Below are positions 1-11,447 of a stretch of DNA of 64,000 bases, one piece after another. The stretch lies in contig JARFIY010000313.1 of the NCBI GenBank assembly GCA_036346155.1, positions 1,860,001 to 1,924,000 of the forward strand, given 5' to 3'. The notes below the pieces were generated by a model that saw only the letters and a list, made by a program, of their open reading frames with translations, searched no databases and was not told where the DNA came from. A program made the position numbers and the translations under genes. The stretch is from Sinelater perroti. Taxonomy: Eukaryota > Arthropoda > Insecta > Coleoptera > Elateridae. Position 1 is the stretch's first letter. Each line of letters opens with the position of its first letter.

Positions 1-551
1 GGGTACCATACCATCCATCATTTTGACTGATACATTTACTACAAAACTAACTGTAATTGCAGCGACACAACTGTCGCGAGAGTATTGGTTCACTTGTCGC
101 GAAAAAGTGGTATGCAATCGAACTTTGCAAGATTTGATTAAGCATTTTCAAAATGGTTATGTTTTACAGCCACTGTTTCGATTGAATCGATACATGTAAC
201 CATCTAAACAAAGTTTAAACTTAAGCTTGGAAAACAAGTTAACTATTGCAAAGATAAGTTAAAACTGAAAAATTAATGAACATATTGCACCTTAAAAGAA
301 TTTTACAAGAAAGAGCATTTCCATATTATGACAAATTTATTGGTTAGTCGTTAAGTGGCTGGAAACTTAGGGGGGTTGTTCTCTCATTAACTGTAACCTT
401 TCACGTACTCTTCTTAAGGGGTTATATTACTTTGAAAAAAAAAATTTCAATTTTTTTTATTGGCTTAAAAATACGCTAAGACATCCTTAGATTCATAATC
501 AAAATCTTTTTTGCATGAAAAAAAACAGAAATATCCGTAAAATAAATTTTT
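1..551. other. Unannotated AT-rich DNA
   Basis: No open reading frame with recognisable motifs and no repeat structure that I could name. A short CTGTCGCGA-like word occurs near 68-76 and again near 96-104 (TTGTCGCGA), but this is too little to call a repeat. Confidence 0.4.
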
Positions 552-851
552 CCGGAGTTTCTAAGCGCGTCGGCGAAGAAACTCAAACTTAATGATGATA
601 AGTGTGAAAGAGAAGTAAATGAGTCTTTTGGGTATCATTTCATTGATTTCATGACCATGTTTACTGCCCTTTCACAAGTGGTGATATGTAAACAGTGCAA
701 AGGCGATGTATCGTTTTCGGAGGGGAGCAGATGTGGGCTTGGGTCGAAAATCATAGTAGCGTTCCCAAACTTCAAACGCGTTTTTCTCGAAACCATGCTT
801 TTGAAATCGGCGAGCAGCAGAACTCGAAGAGTTTTCATCCGATCGACTTAA
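552..851 (+). pseudogene. Fragment resembling a Mutator-like transposase (PF20700 type)
   Basis: An open frame of about 99 codons runs from 552 to a stop at 849-851. It contains a SASAKKLKLNDD stretch, then GYHFIDF, a paired-cysteine motif CKQC, and SRCGLGSKIIVAF. From memory, the order aromatic-rich 'GYRFID', then CxxC, then 'GLG/GLAxxLxxSC' is typical of the N-terminal part of the insect proteins annotated as Mutator-like transposase domain. The second cysteine pair expected after GLGSK is degraded (AFPNFK). No upstream start or catalytic domain is visible, so this is a fragment or one exon of a decayed copy. The alternative is an unrelated zinc-binding domain. Confidence is moderate to low. 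Confidence 0.4.
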
Positions 852-2610
852 AAATTAAGCTGTAACTTCATCGTGTCAACAGAATTTTTTTAGAAACAAT
901 CAAAGTTGGTATTTTTTTAGAAAATTTGAATTTTTTGTTCAAGGCCTCGCCAGTTTGCGAAAAAAATTCCTAAAATTATGATCGTGTGTACTTCACTAGC
1001 TAAACTCATGTAGTTTATGAAAAAAAATTATGCTTCCAGATGGTGATCCAGGGGACTTTTACTGCTCGCCGCGGAGGGCCTTTAAAAATTTAGTTTTGTT
1101 CAGGCGCTCCTACAGCCGCTATTTTGCAACAAATTTTTAATAACAATTTTTTTCTTGTTTCTGAAGAGTTGCTTAATCGATTGGTGTATTGGTTGTTCAT
1201 GATTATTATAAAAAAATTCTTGAAAAAAGCCTTTTTTCGGGGTCCAAAGTGATATAATCCCTTATGTGATTTCGGGGGATTGAAAAGGAATTCTGATTTA
1301 TGTGCTCCTACCAACAACTAGTTGATAAATTCAAATGGGTACCATTTGCAACTGGTCATATTAAATATTGCTATTTAAGAAAAACTTCCAGAATTGGCTA
1401 ATAGAAAAGGAAGACCTTATGCTGCTTTGACTACCCGACAAAAAGTTGGAGCTTGACTAGGATGTGCTGTCTATTCGCCAAATTTGGCAGACATTCTTCA
1501 GATTTTTATTTTTTAGGTCTACACAAGATTCTCTTAACGGCAAGAGCTTCAACTCTTTGGAAGCCGTAAGAAAACCACCTTGAAAAGTTTTTCACTCAGA
1601 AACCTGAAAAGTTCTGGAAGAATGGAATCTACAAGTTACATGAAAGATAGAAAAATATTGTTGAACAAAATAGTGACTACATAATTAAATGATGATGCCT
1701 TTGAATTTTGCTTAATAATCGCCACAAATTTTCGGAACAACCCAATACTTTGACACATACTCTTACTACATCTAGTCCATTTTTCTCTTCGGTCTTTTTG
1801 TTCATGCTTATTAATTTTAATACTTTAACTTAGATGTTAACGTGTTTGTGTCATTTACTTTGTCTTTCTATTGACTAAGAATTTTTATCTTTATATGCTT
1901 GTCATGCTCCACTGTCTCTTTTATTTACTCCGTTATGTCGACTATTACATAACTTTTTAAAAGCTCCATTCTTTCATTCTGAAATAAAATCAAGCATAAA
2001 GAATTTATGAGTTTATAACAGACACCAACAATGTTTTCACGACCAACTTTTATAGCTTAGTACTAGAAATAAAATCATGCTTATAAAGCACGGTATTAAA
2101 ATTAATGCTTAACTGATTTTTACAAAACATAATTAAACGTTATTATGTAAAGAGAGCACAACATTGGTACGTTATCCCTTATAAGTTCACCGCTTGGTAC
2201 CTTGTGCTTACGCAGAGTGACAAAAGTAGGTAAACCATTATTTACTCTGCTAAATACGGTAAGGAGGCCGTTGCAGGTAAAGGGTCACTGCAGGCCACTT
2301 TCCCCTATTTAATTCCATTTTCTTTTACATCAAAATGTAAGTAGAAGGCGCCTCCAAATAATAAGTTACTTTTATTTTTGAGTTTTAGTTAAAATGTTAA
2401 GTGTTTTAGAACCAAATGTTGGTAATGATATCAGTAATAAAAAAAAAGTTCTTTTTTAACGCAATTTTTAAGTGGGGTGACAAATTAAAGTAATTTGAAT
2501 TTATCTGAAATGTACAGCTGAAATAATGTAAAGCTTAACAACATGCAATCGAAACATCATGCATTTAACAATAAATGTAGTCTCTAAGTTAGTGTACAAA
2601 GTATGCGTTC
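852..2610. other. No recognisable gene
   Basis: AT-rich sequence with many short stops in all frames. The open stretch at 1090-1317 (minus) has no motif I recognise and its composition is as expected by chance. I see no TIR, tRNA or LINE signature. Confidence 0.4.
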
Positions 2611-2622
2611 AACTTCTAAGGT
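2611..2622. repeat. Possible 5' target-site duplication of Jockey-1
   Basis: AACTTCTAAGGT here versus AACTTTTATGGT at 7078-7089, directly after the A-rich tail; two mismatches in 12. Tentative, since the first AA can be part of the tail. Confidence 0.4.
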
Positions 2623-2650
2623 GAGTTCGCATTTGGGTTTCGGTGAATAA

Positions 2651-2656
2651 GGTTGT
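2651..2656 (+). promoter_or_regulatory. DPE-like internal promoter element of Jockey-1
   Basis: GGTTGT fits the downstream promoter element consensus RGWYVT. It lies at +28 if transcription starts at A2624, next to the 5' end inferred from the target-site duplication. Drosophila jockey-clade LINEs are known to use an internal initiator plus DPE at +28, which supports this reading. Confidence 0.4.
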
Positions 2657-2812
2657 GCCTGAACGCTCGAAATATCAAGTGCTGTGATAACCTATAAGTG
2701 TGAAGGCCGCAAGGCCGCTGCAATCAACGTGTAATTCAAGTGATAAACAACTGTTTCACCTTTAAAAACCGTAAGAATTTATAATTTTTAAAACACATTA
2801 TACCTCGCAAAG

Positions 2813-4291
2813 ATGTTCCCAACCGGGAATGGGCCCGGTTTAAACACCAATATGTACAATTACACCCTTATGCAGCCACCTACATTATTTCAAAATCAAA
2901 TACCAGCACAAATGCCGCATGCACACAATTACCAATTAAATCCTGCAGCTATAAATATGCAACTCCACAATTTTACCAAAATCAAGTAACAACAGAACAA
3001 TTCCCACCACTTCCTATTAACCTCGCTCCTTTAAATAACATACAGCCTTTAATGCCGCCAAATAATAACTACAACGACACAAAATCAACGCAAGAAACTT
3101 TCGATTGCACGACCAGCGAAGACGAACAAATGGAGAATGACTCTGAAATTACAAACTCTCATCCCTGGCAAAGCGTCACAAACAAGAGAAAAGGTTTAAG
3201 ATCCAAACAGTCTCCGTAAATCCCCTCAAACTATAACAACAAACAGATTTCAATCACTCGCCGAAGCAGATACTAGTACCATTCAAACTCATACTAACAA
3301 TTCGAACAATATGAAGAACAATACTCAGCGCAAGACCCGAAACCACCCCAATTTACGTTTATGGAGTTACCAACTACAAAGCTATGACCGAAAATCTATC
3401 CCTTGTCACAGATGACGAAACTTACTACACTAAAACCTTCCCAGGTAATACAGTAAAATAAATGCACGGACACCCGACACCTACAGAAAATTAATCCAGC
3501 ACATGAAGGACGAAAAAATAGTATATCACACTTACCAACTAAAACAAGACAGGCCCTATAGAGTTGTCATACGCGGTCTTCATCATTCAATCCCGTTAGA
3601 AGATATAACAACAGAACTAGCTGAAAAAGGACATAAAGTCAGAAATATCATCAAAGCACGGCACAGAGTTACAAAAAATCCACTACCACTATTTTTCGTC
3701 GATGTAAGTCCGTAAAGTAACAATAAAGAAATTTATAACATTGAATTCCTACAAAATACAAAAATAAGAGTTGAACCACCAAAACATAAAAACACTATAA
3801 TACAATGCACCCGATGCCAGGCCTATGGACACTCCAAATCGTATTGTATGAAAGTATACAACTGCGTTAAATGCGGCAAACCACACGATTCAAAAAGCTG
3901 TAATAAAACCAAAGACACCCCGGCTACCTGTGCACTATGTGGCGGAGGGCACCCTGCCAACTACAAGGGCTGCACAACTTACAGAGATCTATTAAAGTCC
4001 AGAAATAAACACAATCCAAACCTCACAAATAAACCAATCCTCGAATTACATTCAAGTACAAATCCAGCTTTTCAACAGATAACACAACAGCCTCCTCAAA
4101 CTAGAGATAGTTATGCCCATGTAGCCGCAGGAGCAACAAGTAATCAAAATAAAAATAATAATAATAATGACAACCTTACTAATACAATGCAAAACTTTTA
4201 TACGAATTTAAAACCTATTCAACCAGCTACTAAACCAAAACAGCATGATTCTCACCATGCTTACCACGGTCATAAGCAATTTGACCAAACA
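2813..4291 (+). pseudogene. Jockey-1 ORF1 (gag-like nucleic-acid-binding protein), frameshifted
   Basis: Starts at ATG 2813 with an Asn/Gln/Pro-rich N-terminus, shifts frame near 2980, and shifts again before 3500. A SHPWQSVTNKRK motif near 3160-3195 and a PRE_C2HC-like region at 3503-3715 precede the zinc knuckles. Knuckle one is split around 3805-3850 (CTRCQAYGHSKSYC). Knuckles two and three follow as CVKCGKPHDSKSC and CALCGGGHPANYKGC. ORF1 of jockey elements binds the element RNA. At least three lesions make it nonfunctional. From 3848 onward the frame runs without a stop straight into ORF2, which is unusual because the two are normally separate. Confidence 0.75.
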
Positions 4292-6947
4292 ATGACCTCC
4301 TCAATTCGAATAGCTGCCTGGAATGCAAACGGGCTATCAAATCACGTTCCAGAAATCACCCTATATTTAAACTACAATAAAATTGATATTCTCCTAATCT
4401 CTGAAAGCCACTCAACTGAAAGAACGTTTATCAGAATCCCATACTACACCATTTACTGTACTCATCACCCTGACGGTACGGCGCATGCAGGCTCAGCCAT
4501 CATAATTAGATCGACTATTAACCACCATGTCCTCCAACCCTTTAAAACACCCAAAATCCAAGCGACGTTATTAAAACTAGAATCACTTCCTAGACCAACT
4601 ACTATTGCGGCTGTTTACTCCCCGCCACGACACAATATCACGACAGAAGAATATAATGCCTTTTTCAACTATCTTAGAACACAATTTATAGCAATCGGAG
4701 ACTGGAACTCCAAACATACAACATGGGGGTCCAGATTAACCACACCTAAAGGTCGCAATCTGTTCCGTTCAATACAACTAAACAACCTAACTTATATTTC
4801 TACGGGAGAGCCAACCTACTGGCCCACGGACAGGAATAAAATTCCGGACCTACTTGATTTCGTTTTATATCAAAAGGCATATCAAATACTTACATTGATA
4901 TTAAGTCTAGTTTAGATCTATGCCATGACCATAGCGCCATAATATTAACCCTCAGTATCAATGTCATCTACAGAGAGCCAATGCCTACCTTGTGCACAAA
5001 AGATACCAATTGGCAAATATTTCAAAACTTAATAAATGAAGAAATCAGACTGGATCATCGTATCAAAGAGCAATTCGAAATCGAAGAGGTGGTACAGCAT
5101 CTAACGAATACAATACAAACCGCAGCATGGAAAGCCACTCCTCTAAGGAACAAAGCAAACCAGGAAATGATAATATTCCTCTGCATATTAAAAATTGATC
5201 ACAAAAGAAGAAGAGCACGTGGGAAATGGCAAAGGTCAAGAAACCCTCAGGACAAAACTGACCTTAACAGGATAACACACCAACTCCACTCTGTTTTAAA
5301 CCAAGCCCGCAACGACACCTTCAAACACTAAATCACTGATCTATCCCCCGAAGACCATTCGTTGTGGAAAGCAACAAAAAGATTTAAGAGGCCACTAATA
5401 CAAACCCCACCCATAAGAAAACCTGATGGAAACTGGGCGCAGTCAGACATAGAAAAGAGCAATGTATTCGCGGATCATCTTTCAAAAGTGTTCTCTCTAG
5501 TCTCAGACAATGACAACCAAGATGAAGAAATTGAAGACTATATTAACGCCCCCTGTCAACTATCACTGCCCGTTAAGCCTTTTACACCAGCAGAAATTCG
5601 GAAAAAAATCAACAATACAAATTCGTACAAGACCTCATAGTCGGGGAGATCTTAAAACATCTACCAAGAAAGGCAATCGTGCTATTAACTACCATATTCA
5701 ACAGCATCCTTCGATTACGCTATTTCCCAGTTCAGTGGAAATACGCGCAAATAATTATGATTGGAAAACCAGGTAAACCACCTACCGAACCTTCATCGTA
5801 CCGTCCAATAAGTCTGCTGCCACAAATATCAAAAATATTTGAAAAACTTCTTCTCGACAGAATAACCCAATCAACACTCACAGACGACATAATCCCTGAA
5901 CACCAATTTGGATTCAGACAAAAGTATTCCACAACACAGCAATACCACCGAATTGTGAACAAAATCAAAGAAAGTCTCGAAGAGAAGAAGATGTGTGTTG
6001 CGGTGTTCCTTGACGTACAGCAGGCCTTTGATAAGGTTTGGACCAACGGATTATTATATAAATTAAAAAGGCATTTTCCCAGTCCCATATACCTACTACT
6101 AAAATCTTACCTTAATGAAAGATCCTACCAAGTAAAAGTAAACAACTCACTCTCCGACTACCACCCAATTAAAGCTGGAGTGCCGTAAGGCAGCGTCCTT
6201 GGGCCACTACTCTACTTAATATACACTGCTGACATTCCCGTCACAGAGAGCACTATGATGGCCACATTTGCTGACGACACAGCAATCTTGTCGTCCGATA
6301 TCGATCCAGCAAGAGCTTCTAATAAACTGCAAGATCACCTAAACGAACTACAAGACTGGCTAAAACGATGGAAGATCCAGGTCAACACCGAAAAGTCCGC
6401 TCAGATCACGTTCACCACAAAACGAAGCAACTGTCCACAAGTTAACATAAATAACACTCTGATCCCACAGAAAGCCACAGTCAAATATTTGGGCCTACAT
6501 TTAGACCAGAGACTCACATGGAAAGAGCACATTAAGGCAAAAAGGACACAATTGGACCTAAAAGTGAAGAAAATGAACTGGCTACTAGGCAGGAAATCTC
6601 AACTATCTCTGGAGAACAAACTGATCATCTACAAAATAATTCTAACACCAGTCTGGACCTACGCTATCGAACCGTGGGGATGCAGTAAGCCCTCCAACAT
6701 AAAAATCCTACAAACCTTTCAGTCGAAGACACTTCGCATGATGGCCGACGCTCCCTGGTACGTGTCCAATCAAACCCTCCACAACGATTTTGGAATATCC
6801 TTTATAAAAGAAGTGATCAATCACTACGCCAACAAATCCAAACAACGCAGCACCAACCACAGCAACCAACTCATAAGTGAACTATACACCCAACCACAAA
6901 TTGAAAGAAGACTTAAAAGACAATGGCCAGAAGACCTAGTTAACTAG
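4292..6947 (+). pseudogene. Jockey-1 ORF2: AP endonuclease plus reverse transcriptase, decayed
   Basis: ATG at 4292 is followed by SIRIAAWNANGL, the conserved start of jockey endonucleases. Later endonuclease motifs are ISESH, GDWNSKHTTWGS and DHSAIIL. The reverse transcriptase region begins near 5680 with GKPGKPPTEPSSYRPISLLP, then HQFGFRQ, FLDVQQAFDKVW and the catalytic FADD at 6267-6278. The C-terminal region contains APWYVSNQTLHNDF and stops at 6945-6947. Lesions include a frameshift near 4895, stops near 5330 and 5638, and a TAA at 6186-6188 in GVP(stop)GSVLGP, where Gln CAA is expected. This enzyme would nick target DNA and copy the RNA in place. Confidence 0.8.
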
Positions 6948-7105
6948 GAGAAAGTGGAGAACCGCCAAGGGACGGCACCCAACGCTTGCCATGAACCTTG
7001 CCTCATATTTACTCATTACTCTGTTAGTTATAGGAGTAGATTGTAAATTAGCAAATGAGTAAATAAAAAATAAAAAAAACTTTTATGGTCCCATTTTTTT
7101 TCTCA

Positions 7106-7116
7106 GTAGTGAAAGT
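7106..7116. repeat. 5' target-site duplication of Jockey-2
   Basis: GTAGTGAAAGT here matches GCAGTGAAAGT at 11448-11458 in 10 of 11 bases. It lies just before the inferred 5' end, and the second copy lies just after the A-rich tail. Confidence 0.65.
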
Positions 7117-7146
7117 CATATTCGAGTTTTGAAGCTCAAGCAGTGC

Positions 7147-7152
7147 AGACGT
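7147..7152 (+). promoter_or_regulatory. DPE-like internal promoter element of Jockey-2
   Basis: AGACGT (followed by G) is a perfect fit to the DPE consensus RGWYVT and is the version known from Drosophila jockey-clade LINEs. It lies +28 to +30 from the 5' end inferred independently from the target-site duplication (start between 7117 and 7120). Confidence 0.5.
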
Positions 7153-7274
7153 GCGAATTCAGTGCTTTCTGCGTTTTTCTCTCGCGGTATCTGTGACCGC
7201 GTCGCGCTATCGGCTTCGCCACATACCTGCGATTAAATAGCGCTAGGAATAAACTCTATGCGCGTAACAGCATA

Positions 7275-8591
7275 ATGAATCAGCAAATGTTAATTCAACG
7301 ACCTCCAACGCCAGCTGAGTTTGAATTATCCCAGCAAAACCAGATTCTCGTACAACAGAATCAATTAAAAACTCAAGATGAGATTAATTTATGGAATGCC
7401 TGGCAACAATCCCTCGCAATCATTGAAACTCTAAAAGGAAATATCAACCAACTAATTCAAAGGGTAAATAGCCTCGAGAAACCAGTGGCGGTACCCAATG
7501 TAGAACAGGGAATAGAAAACAAAATAGAATATCACACCGATGAGGAAGAATTAGCGAGAGAAACAGAGTGGATAGTTCAGCGATCAAAGAAATACAAATC
7601 TAAAAAACGTAAAGCGTCTGGAACACGTCTGGTAGATTTGGTGAACGTAAAAGAATACCAAACTGTGCATGAAATATTGGAATCAGCAAAAATAGCATAT
7701 AAAGTAACTGCTATGAATAATGATGTGTTTAAGATCAACGTTCCGGACGAAATACAATACCGGAAGCTAATAAGCACAGTACGTGACTATGAAATTGAAT
7801 ACTATACTTACGAAGATAACCCAACGTGCTCAATAAAATTTATTACAGAAGACCTACTAGCAAAAGGTTTTAAAATTGAAAACGTTACCAACATCATGAA
7901 GAAATTAAAAAAGGATAATGTCACTACTATGAAGCCTCTACCGCTACATATGTTATCCTTTAACAAATCAGTAGACATTAAAGATATCTTCGCGATTGAT
8001 TTAATCGCGGGATTAAAAGTAAAAATAGACCCTTTACGCAAAAATACAGCCCTTATTCCACAATGCAAAAAGTGCCAAGCATTCGGACACACCCAGTCCT
8101 TCTGCAATAAAGAAGCTAGATGTGTCAAGTGTGCAGGACGCCATTTAACTAAAGATTGTAGGTCAGCTAGACTTACAAAAGCCAAGTGTATCAACTGCGG
8201 AGAAGCTCACCCAGCTAACTACCGCGGTTGTGTAATTGCAAAAGAACTACAAAAGCGAAGAGAAAAAACTCTAAAAGAGAAAAAAAGAACTACAAGAACA
8301 GATAACGAACAAGTAACAAGAGCAGTAGAAAAAACCCAACAGAATTTTCCTACTTTACCAAACACTGTTCCAGTAAAACAACGCAACCCAACAGGGGGTA
8401 ATTACGCACAAATGGTTGAAAGCAAGTCACAACAAAACACTGCTGAGGAAACAAAACTAGATGCAATAAACAACACTTTGCAAACAATTCTAGGGAAAAT
8501 TGATAAGCAAGATGAAGCTATCAAAGCAATTTTAAGCAGAGTCCAAAAGCTTGAAATCAGCAATAAGGCAGCTGCCAAAAGCAAGAAATAA
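7275..8591 (+). CDS. Jockey-2 ORF1: gag-like zinc-knuckle protein, intact 438 aa
   Basis: Uninterrupted frame of 438 codons from ATG 7275 to TAA 8589-8591. The N-terminus is Gln-rich with a predicted coiled coil (about residues 25-75). A basic patch RSKKYKSKKRKAS (about 103-115) follows, then a PRE_C2HC-like domain (about 190-250). Three zinc knuckles lie at about residues 264-319: CKKCQAFGHTQSFC, CVKCAGRHLTKDC and CINCGEAHPANYRGC. A Lys/Arg-rich tail ends with a short helix. Length and order are normal for jockey ORF1, which packages element RNA. ORF2 starts two bases after the stop in another frame (ATG 8594), suggesting coupled translation. It is the only complete LINE gag in the window. 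Promoter motifs lie in the 5'UTR. Confidence 0.9.
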   Translation: MNQQMLIQRPPTPAEFELSQQNQILVQQNQLKTQDEINLWNAWQQSLAIIETLKGNINQLIQRVNSLEKPVAVPNVEQGIENKIEYHTDEEELARETEWIVQRSKKYKSKKRKASGTRLVDLVNVKEYQTVHEILESAKIAYKVTAMNNDVFKINVPDEIQYRKLISTVRDYEIEYYTYEDNPTCSIKFITEDLLAKGFKIENVTNIMKKLKKDNVTTMKPLPLHMLSFNKSVDIKDIFAIDLIAGLKVKIDPLRKNTALIPQCKKCQAFGHTQSFCNKEARCVKCAGRHLTKDCRSARLTKAKCINCGEAHPANYRGCVIAKELQKRREKTLKEKKRTTRTDNEQVTRAVEKTQQNFPTLPNTVPVKQRNPTGGNYAQMVESKSQQNTAEETKLDAINNTLQTILGKIDKQDEAIKAILSRVQKLEISNKAAAKSKK

Positions 8592-8593
8592 AA

Positions 8594-11236
8594 ATGGCGT
8601 CAATTAGAATAGTAGCCTGGAATGCAAATGGGCTTCTTCAGCATGCCCATGAACTAGAACTATTCCTCTGGGACCAAAAATAGATATCTGTCTAATATCA
8701 GAAACACACTTTACTAAAGAGAACTACCTAAAAATAAAGGTTACAAATTATACCACACCATCCATCCAAACAACACAGCTAGAGGAGGATCAGCGGTAAT
8801 AATAAAGGAGAATATCAAACACTATGAAGATTCTAATTACGAAACTTGTGAGATACAAGCAACAGCTGTAAAAGTCTTTACAAAATCCAAAGACTATACT
8901 GTTGTTGCAATATACTGTCCACCTAGGTACGCGTTAGAAAAAAGATTACTTCAGACTCTTCCGAACATTAGAGATCACTTCATAATTGAGGAGATTTTAA
9001 TGCTAAACATACCTTCTGGGGTTCGAGACTCATCACCACCAAAGGTAATCGATTGTACGATGCAATTAAGCACGCTAAATGTAAATGTCAGTCTACTGGT
9101 AAGCCAACTTATTGGCCATCAGATGGCAACAAAATACCAGATCTAATTGACTTCTTTATACTGAAAACATATCATCTAATTACATCAGTATTGAAGACAA
9201 TTACGACCTGTCATCAGACCACTCTCCGATTATCTTGACGTTAAGTGAGACGATCATCAATAAGTCACATCCACCATCATTAACAAACAAAAGGACAGAC
9301 TGGGACGTATTCAGAACAGAAGTAGAAGAACGTGTCCAACTAAATGTCCCACTGAAACAACCGATCAATTAGACGCGGAAGCAGAACTGCTCATTGCTAA
9401 TCTACAACAAGCAGCATGGAACAATACTCCGACGCCAAAACAGAAAACAACTGGGCTAAACTACCCAAAACAAATTAGAGATCTCGTATCAGCGAAACGT
9501 AAAGCACGGAAAAAATGGCAACAAAGCAGAGCACCTGCAGATAAAACAATGCTAAATCGACTAAGCCAGCAACTCAAACAGGAAATCCGTACCGTTAAAA
9601 ATGAAACATTTTCTGAATTCCTAAGAGGTTTATCAGACGACAAAGATACCGAGTACTCTCTATGGAAGGCGACTAAGAGGTTAAACCGACCACAAAACCA
9701 AAATCTACCTATTCGCAAAGAAAACGGTGAATGGGTAAGGAAAGAAAAGGCGGAATTATTTGCTGAGCACTTAGCAAATACCTTCCAACCCCACTCTGCT
9801 AATGACAACGAACCGCTACCCGCGATAGACACCTGGGAAAATAGGGTCATTGATCCAATAACCCCGAATGAAATTGCCACGGAGATTCAAAAGAACCTCA
9901 GCGCCAAAAAAGCAATTGGCTATGATCTAATTAGTGCGCAAGTGCTTAAAGAACTACCAAGAAAGGGCATAATGAAACTTACACACCTTTTCAACGCTGC
10001 TCTGCGATTACAATATGTACCGATGCAGTGGAAGGTAGCGGAAGTTATTATGATCCCGAAACCAGGGAAACCACCCAACGAGAAAACATCATACCGTCCA
10101 ATCTCGCTATTACCAATCGTATCCAAATTGTTCGAGAAGCTGCTCTTAAAACGCCTCAAACCAATTATTGAGGAGAAGCAACTTATCCCGAACCATCAAT
10201 TTGGATTTCGAAACAAGCATTCGACAATCGACCAAGTGCATCGCATCACTGATGTAATTGAAAATCCTTAGAAGAAAAGAAATTTGTTCAGCAATATTTC
10301 TAGACGTAGCCCAAGCTTTTGATAAAGTGTGGCACGAGGGTCTACAATATAAGATGGAAAAGAATCTACCCATGCAAATGAGTCAGATTCTCAAATCATA
10401 CATCTCCGACCGTCACTTCAGGGTAAGATACGGCGAAGATTACTCGGAATTAAAAGACATCGGTGCAGGAGTACCGCAAGGAAGTGTCCTTGGACCAATC
10501 TTGTACTTGCTCTACACCAGCGATATCCCTATGAGCGATGGAGTGAAGACAGCTACATTTGCTGACGACACTGCATTGCTGGCTACAAGCAACGAGATAG
10601 AAGCAGCGACAAACAAACTGCAAATAGCCGTCAAAAACGTCACTAGTTGGACTAAGAAATGGAGGATTAAACTAAATGAGGTGAAGTCTACTCACATAAA
10701 CTTCACCAACAAAAGAGTTGATTACTTACCCATAGTGATCAATCAGTAGACAATTCCACACGCTAACACAGCGAAATACCTGGGCAGTATACTCGACACC
10801 AAGCTCAGGTGGAAAGAACACGTCAAGAAAAAACGCGAAGAACTTTGCATTAGATTTAAAAAGGTGTGGTGGTTACTTGGAAGACACTCCGAGCTATCCC
10901 TGCATAATAAGTTACTGTTGTATAAACAGATTCTAAAACCAGTTTGGGTTTACGGCGTGCAACTTTGGGGATGCACGAAGAAATCTAATGTCAAATTTAT
11001 ACAAACCTTTCAAAACAAAGTAACTTAGGAGCATCGTCAACGCCCCCTGGTACATCAGAAATGACGACATCCATAAGGACCTAAAAGTGCCAATGGTCAA
11101 TGAGGAAACTAAACGGTTCGCGAAGAAGCACGAAACTAGATTACATGAACATGTGAATGTCGAAGTGTTACAATTACTCGACAACAGTGGACTTACTCGT
11201 AGGCTAAAAAGGCTAAAACTTTTCGATCTAGTGTAA
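8594..11236 (+). pseudogene. Jockey-2 ORF2: AP endonuclease plus reverse transcriptase, frameshifted
   Basis: Opens with MASIRIVAWNANGLL and breaks near 8680. The endonuclease continues in other frames with LISETHFTKE, ARGGSAVII and KPTYWPSDGNKIPDLIDFF. The reverse transcriptase reads from 9549 (LNRPQNQNLPIRKENGEW, GYDLISAQVLKELP, KPGKPPNEKTSYRPISLLP, HQFGFRNKHS). It shifts frame near 10260 and continues with FLDVAQAFDKVWHEG, GVPQGSVLGP and FADD at 10558-10569. A TAG at 10747-10749 and a frameshift near 11025 hit the C-terminal part. The end is LKRLKLFDLV with TAA at 11234-11236. The catalytic Asp pair remains, but the enzyme cannot be made in one piece. Confidence 0.8.
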
Positions 11237-11447
11237 GTGCAGTTAAGTGAAATAAGGGCAATTAAAACAGGTGAAATAAGTGTTTTAAACCATATGTGGA
11301 GTGCGCCAGTGGGAACACAACCATCAAACGCTAAGACTTGCTTAGATGTAAGGTAACCTAGATTTAAGTAAGAATTGTTCGAATTAAATTGCTAGATAGT
11401 TATTAACTAGTTGCAATGTATGCGCCAAGTGCGTAAATAAAAAAAAA

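Larger units (their letters stand above)
2623..7077 (+). mobile_element. Jockey-type non-LTR retrotransposon, near full length, decayed (Jockey-1)
   Basis: The element has the full jockey layout: about 190 bp of 5'UTR, a gag-like ORF1 with three CCHC knuckles, an ORF2 with AP endonuclease followed by reverse transcriptase, a short 3'UTR, and an A-rich tail AAATAAAAAATAAAAAAAA ending near 7079. The 5' end is placed at about 2623 because a 12-bp word at 2611-2622 matches 10/12 with the sequence after the tail (7078-7089), as expected for an aged target-site duplication. A DPE-like motif also falls at +28 from this start. Several frameshifts and one nonsense change show it is dead. A second, different jockey element starts only about 40 bp downstream. 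Confidence 0.85.
7117..11447 (+). mobile_element. Jockey-type non-LTR retrotransposon, full length, partly decayed (Jockey-2)
   Basis: About 4.3 kb bounded by a 10/11-bp target-site duplication. It comprises a 5'UTR of about 158 bp, an intact ORF1, an ORF2 with endonuclease and reverse transcriptase, and an A-rich tail (AAATAAAAAAAAA near 11435-11447). It belongs to a different family from Jockey-1: the ORF1 and ORF2 proteins align only in conserved motifs, and the UTRs are unlike each other. It sits head to tail about 40 bp from the end of Jockey-1. The duplication is nearly perfect and ORF1 is still open, which suggests it is the younger of the two. Confidence 0.85.
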
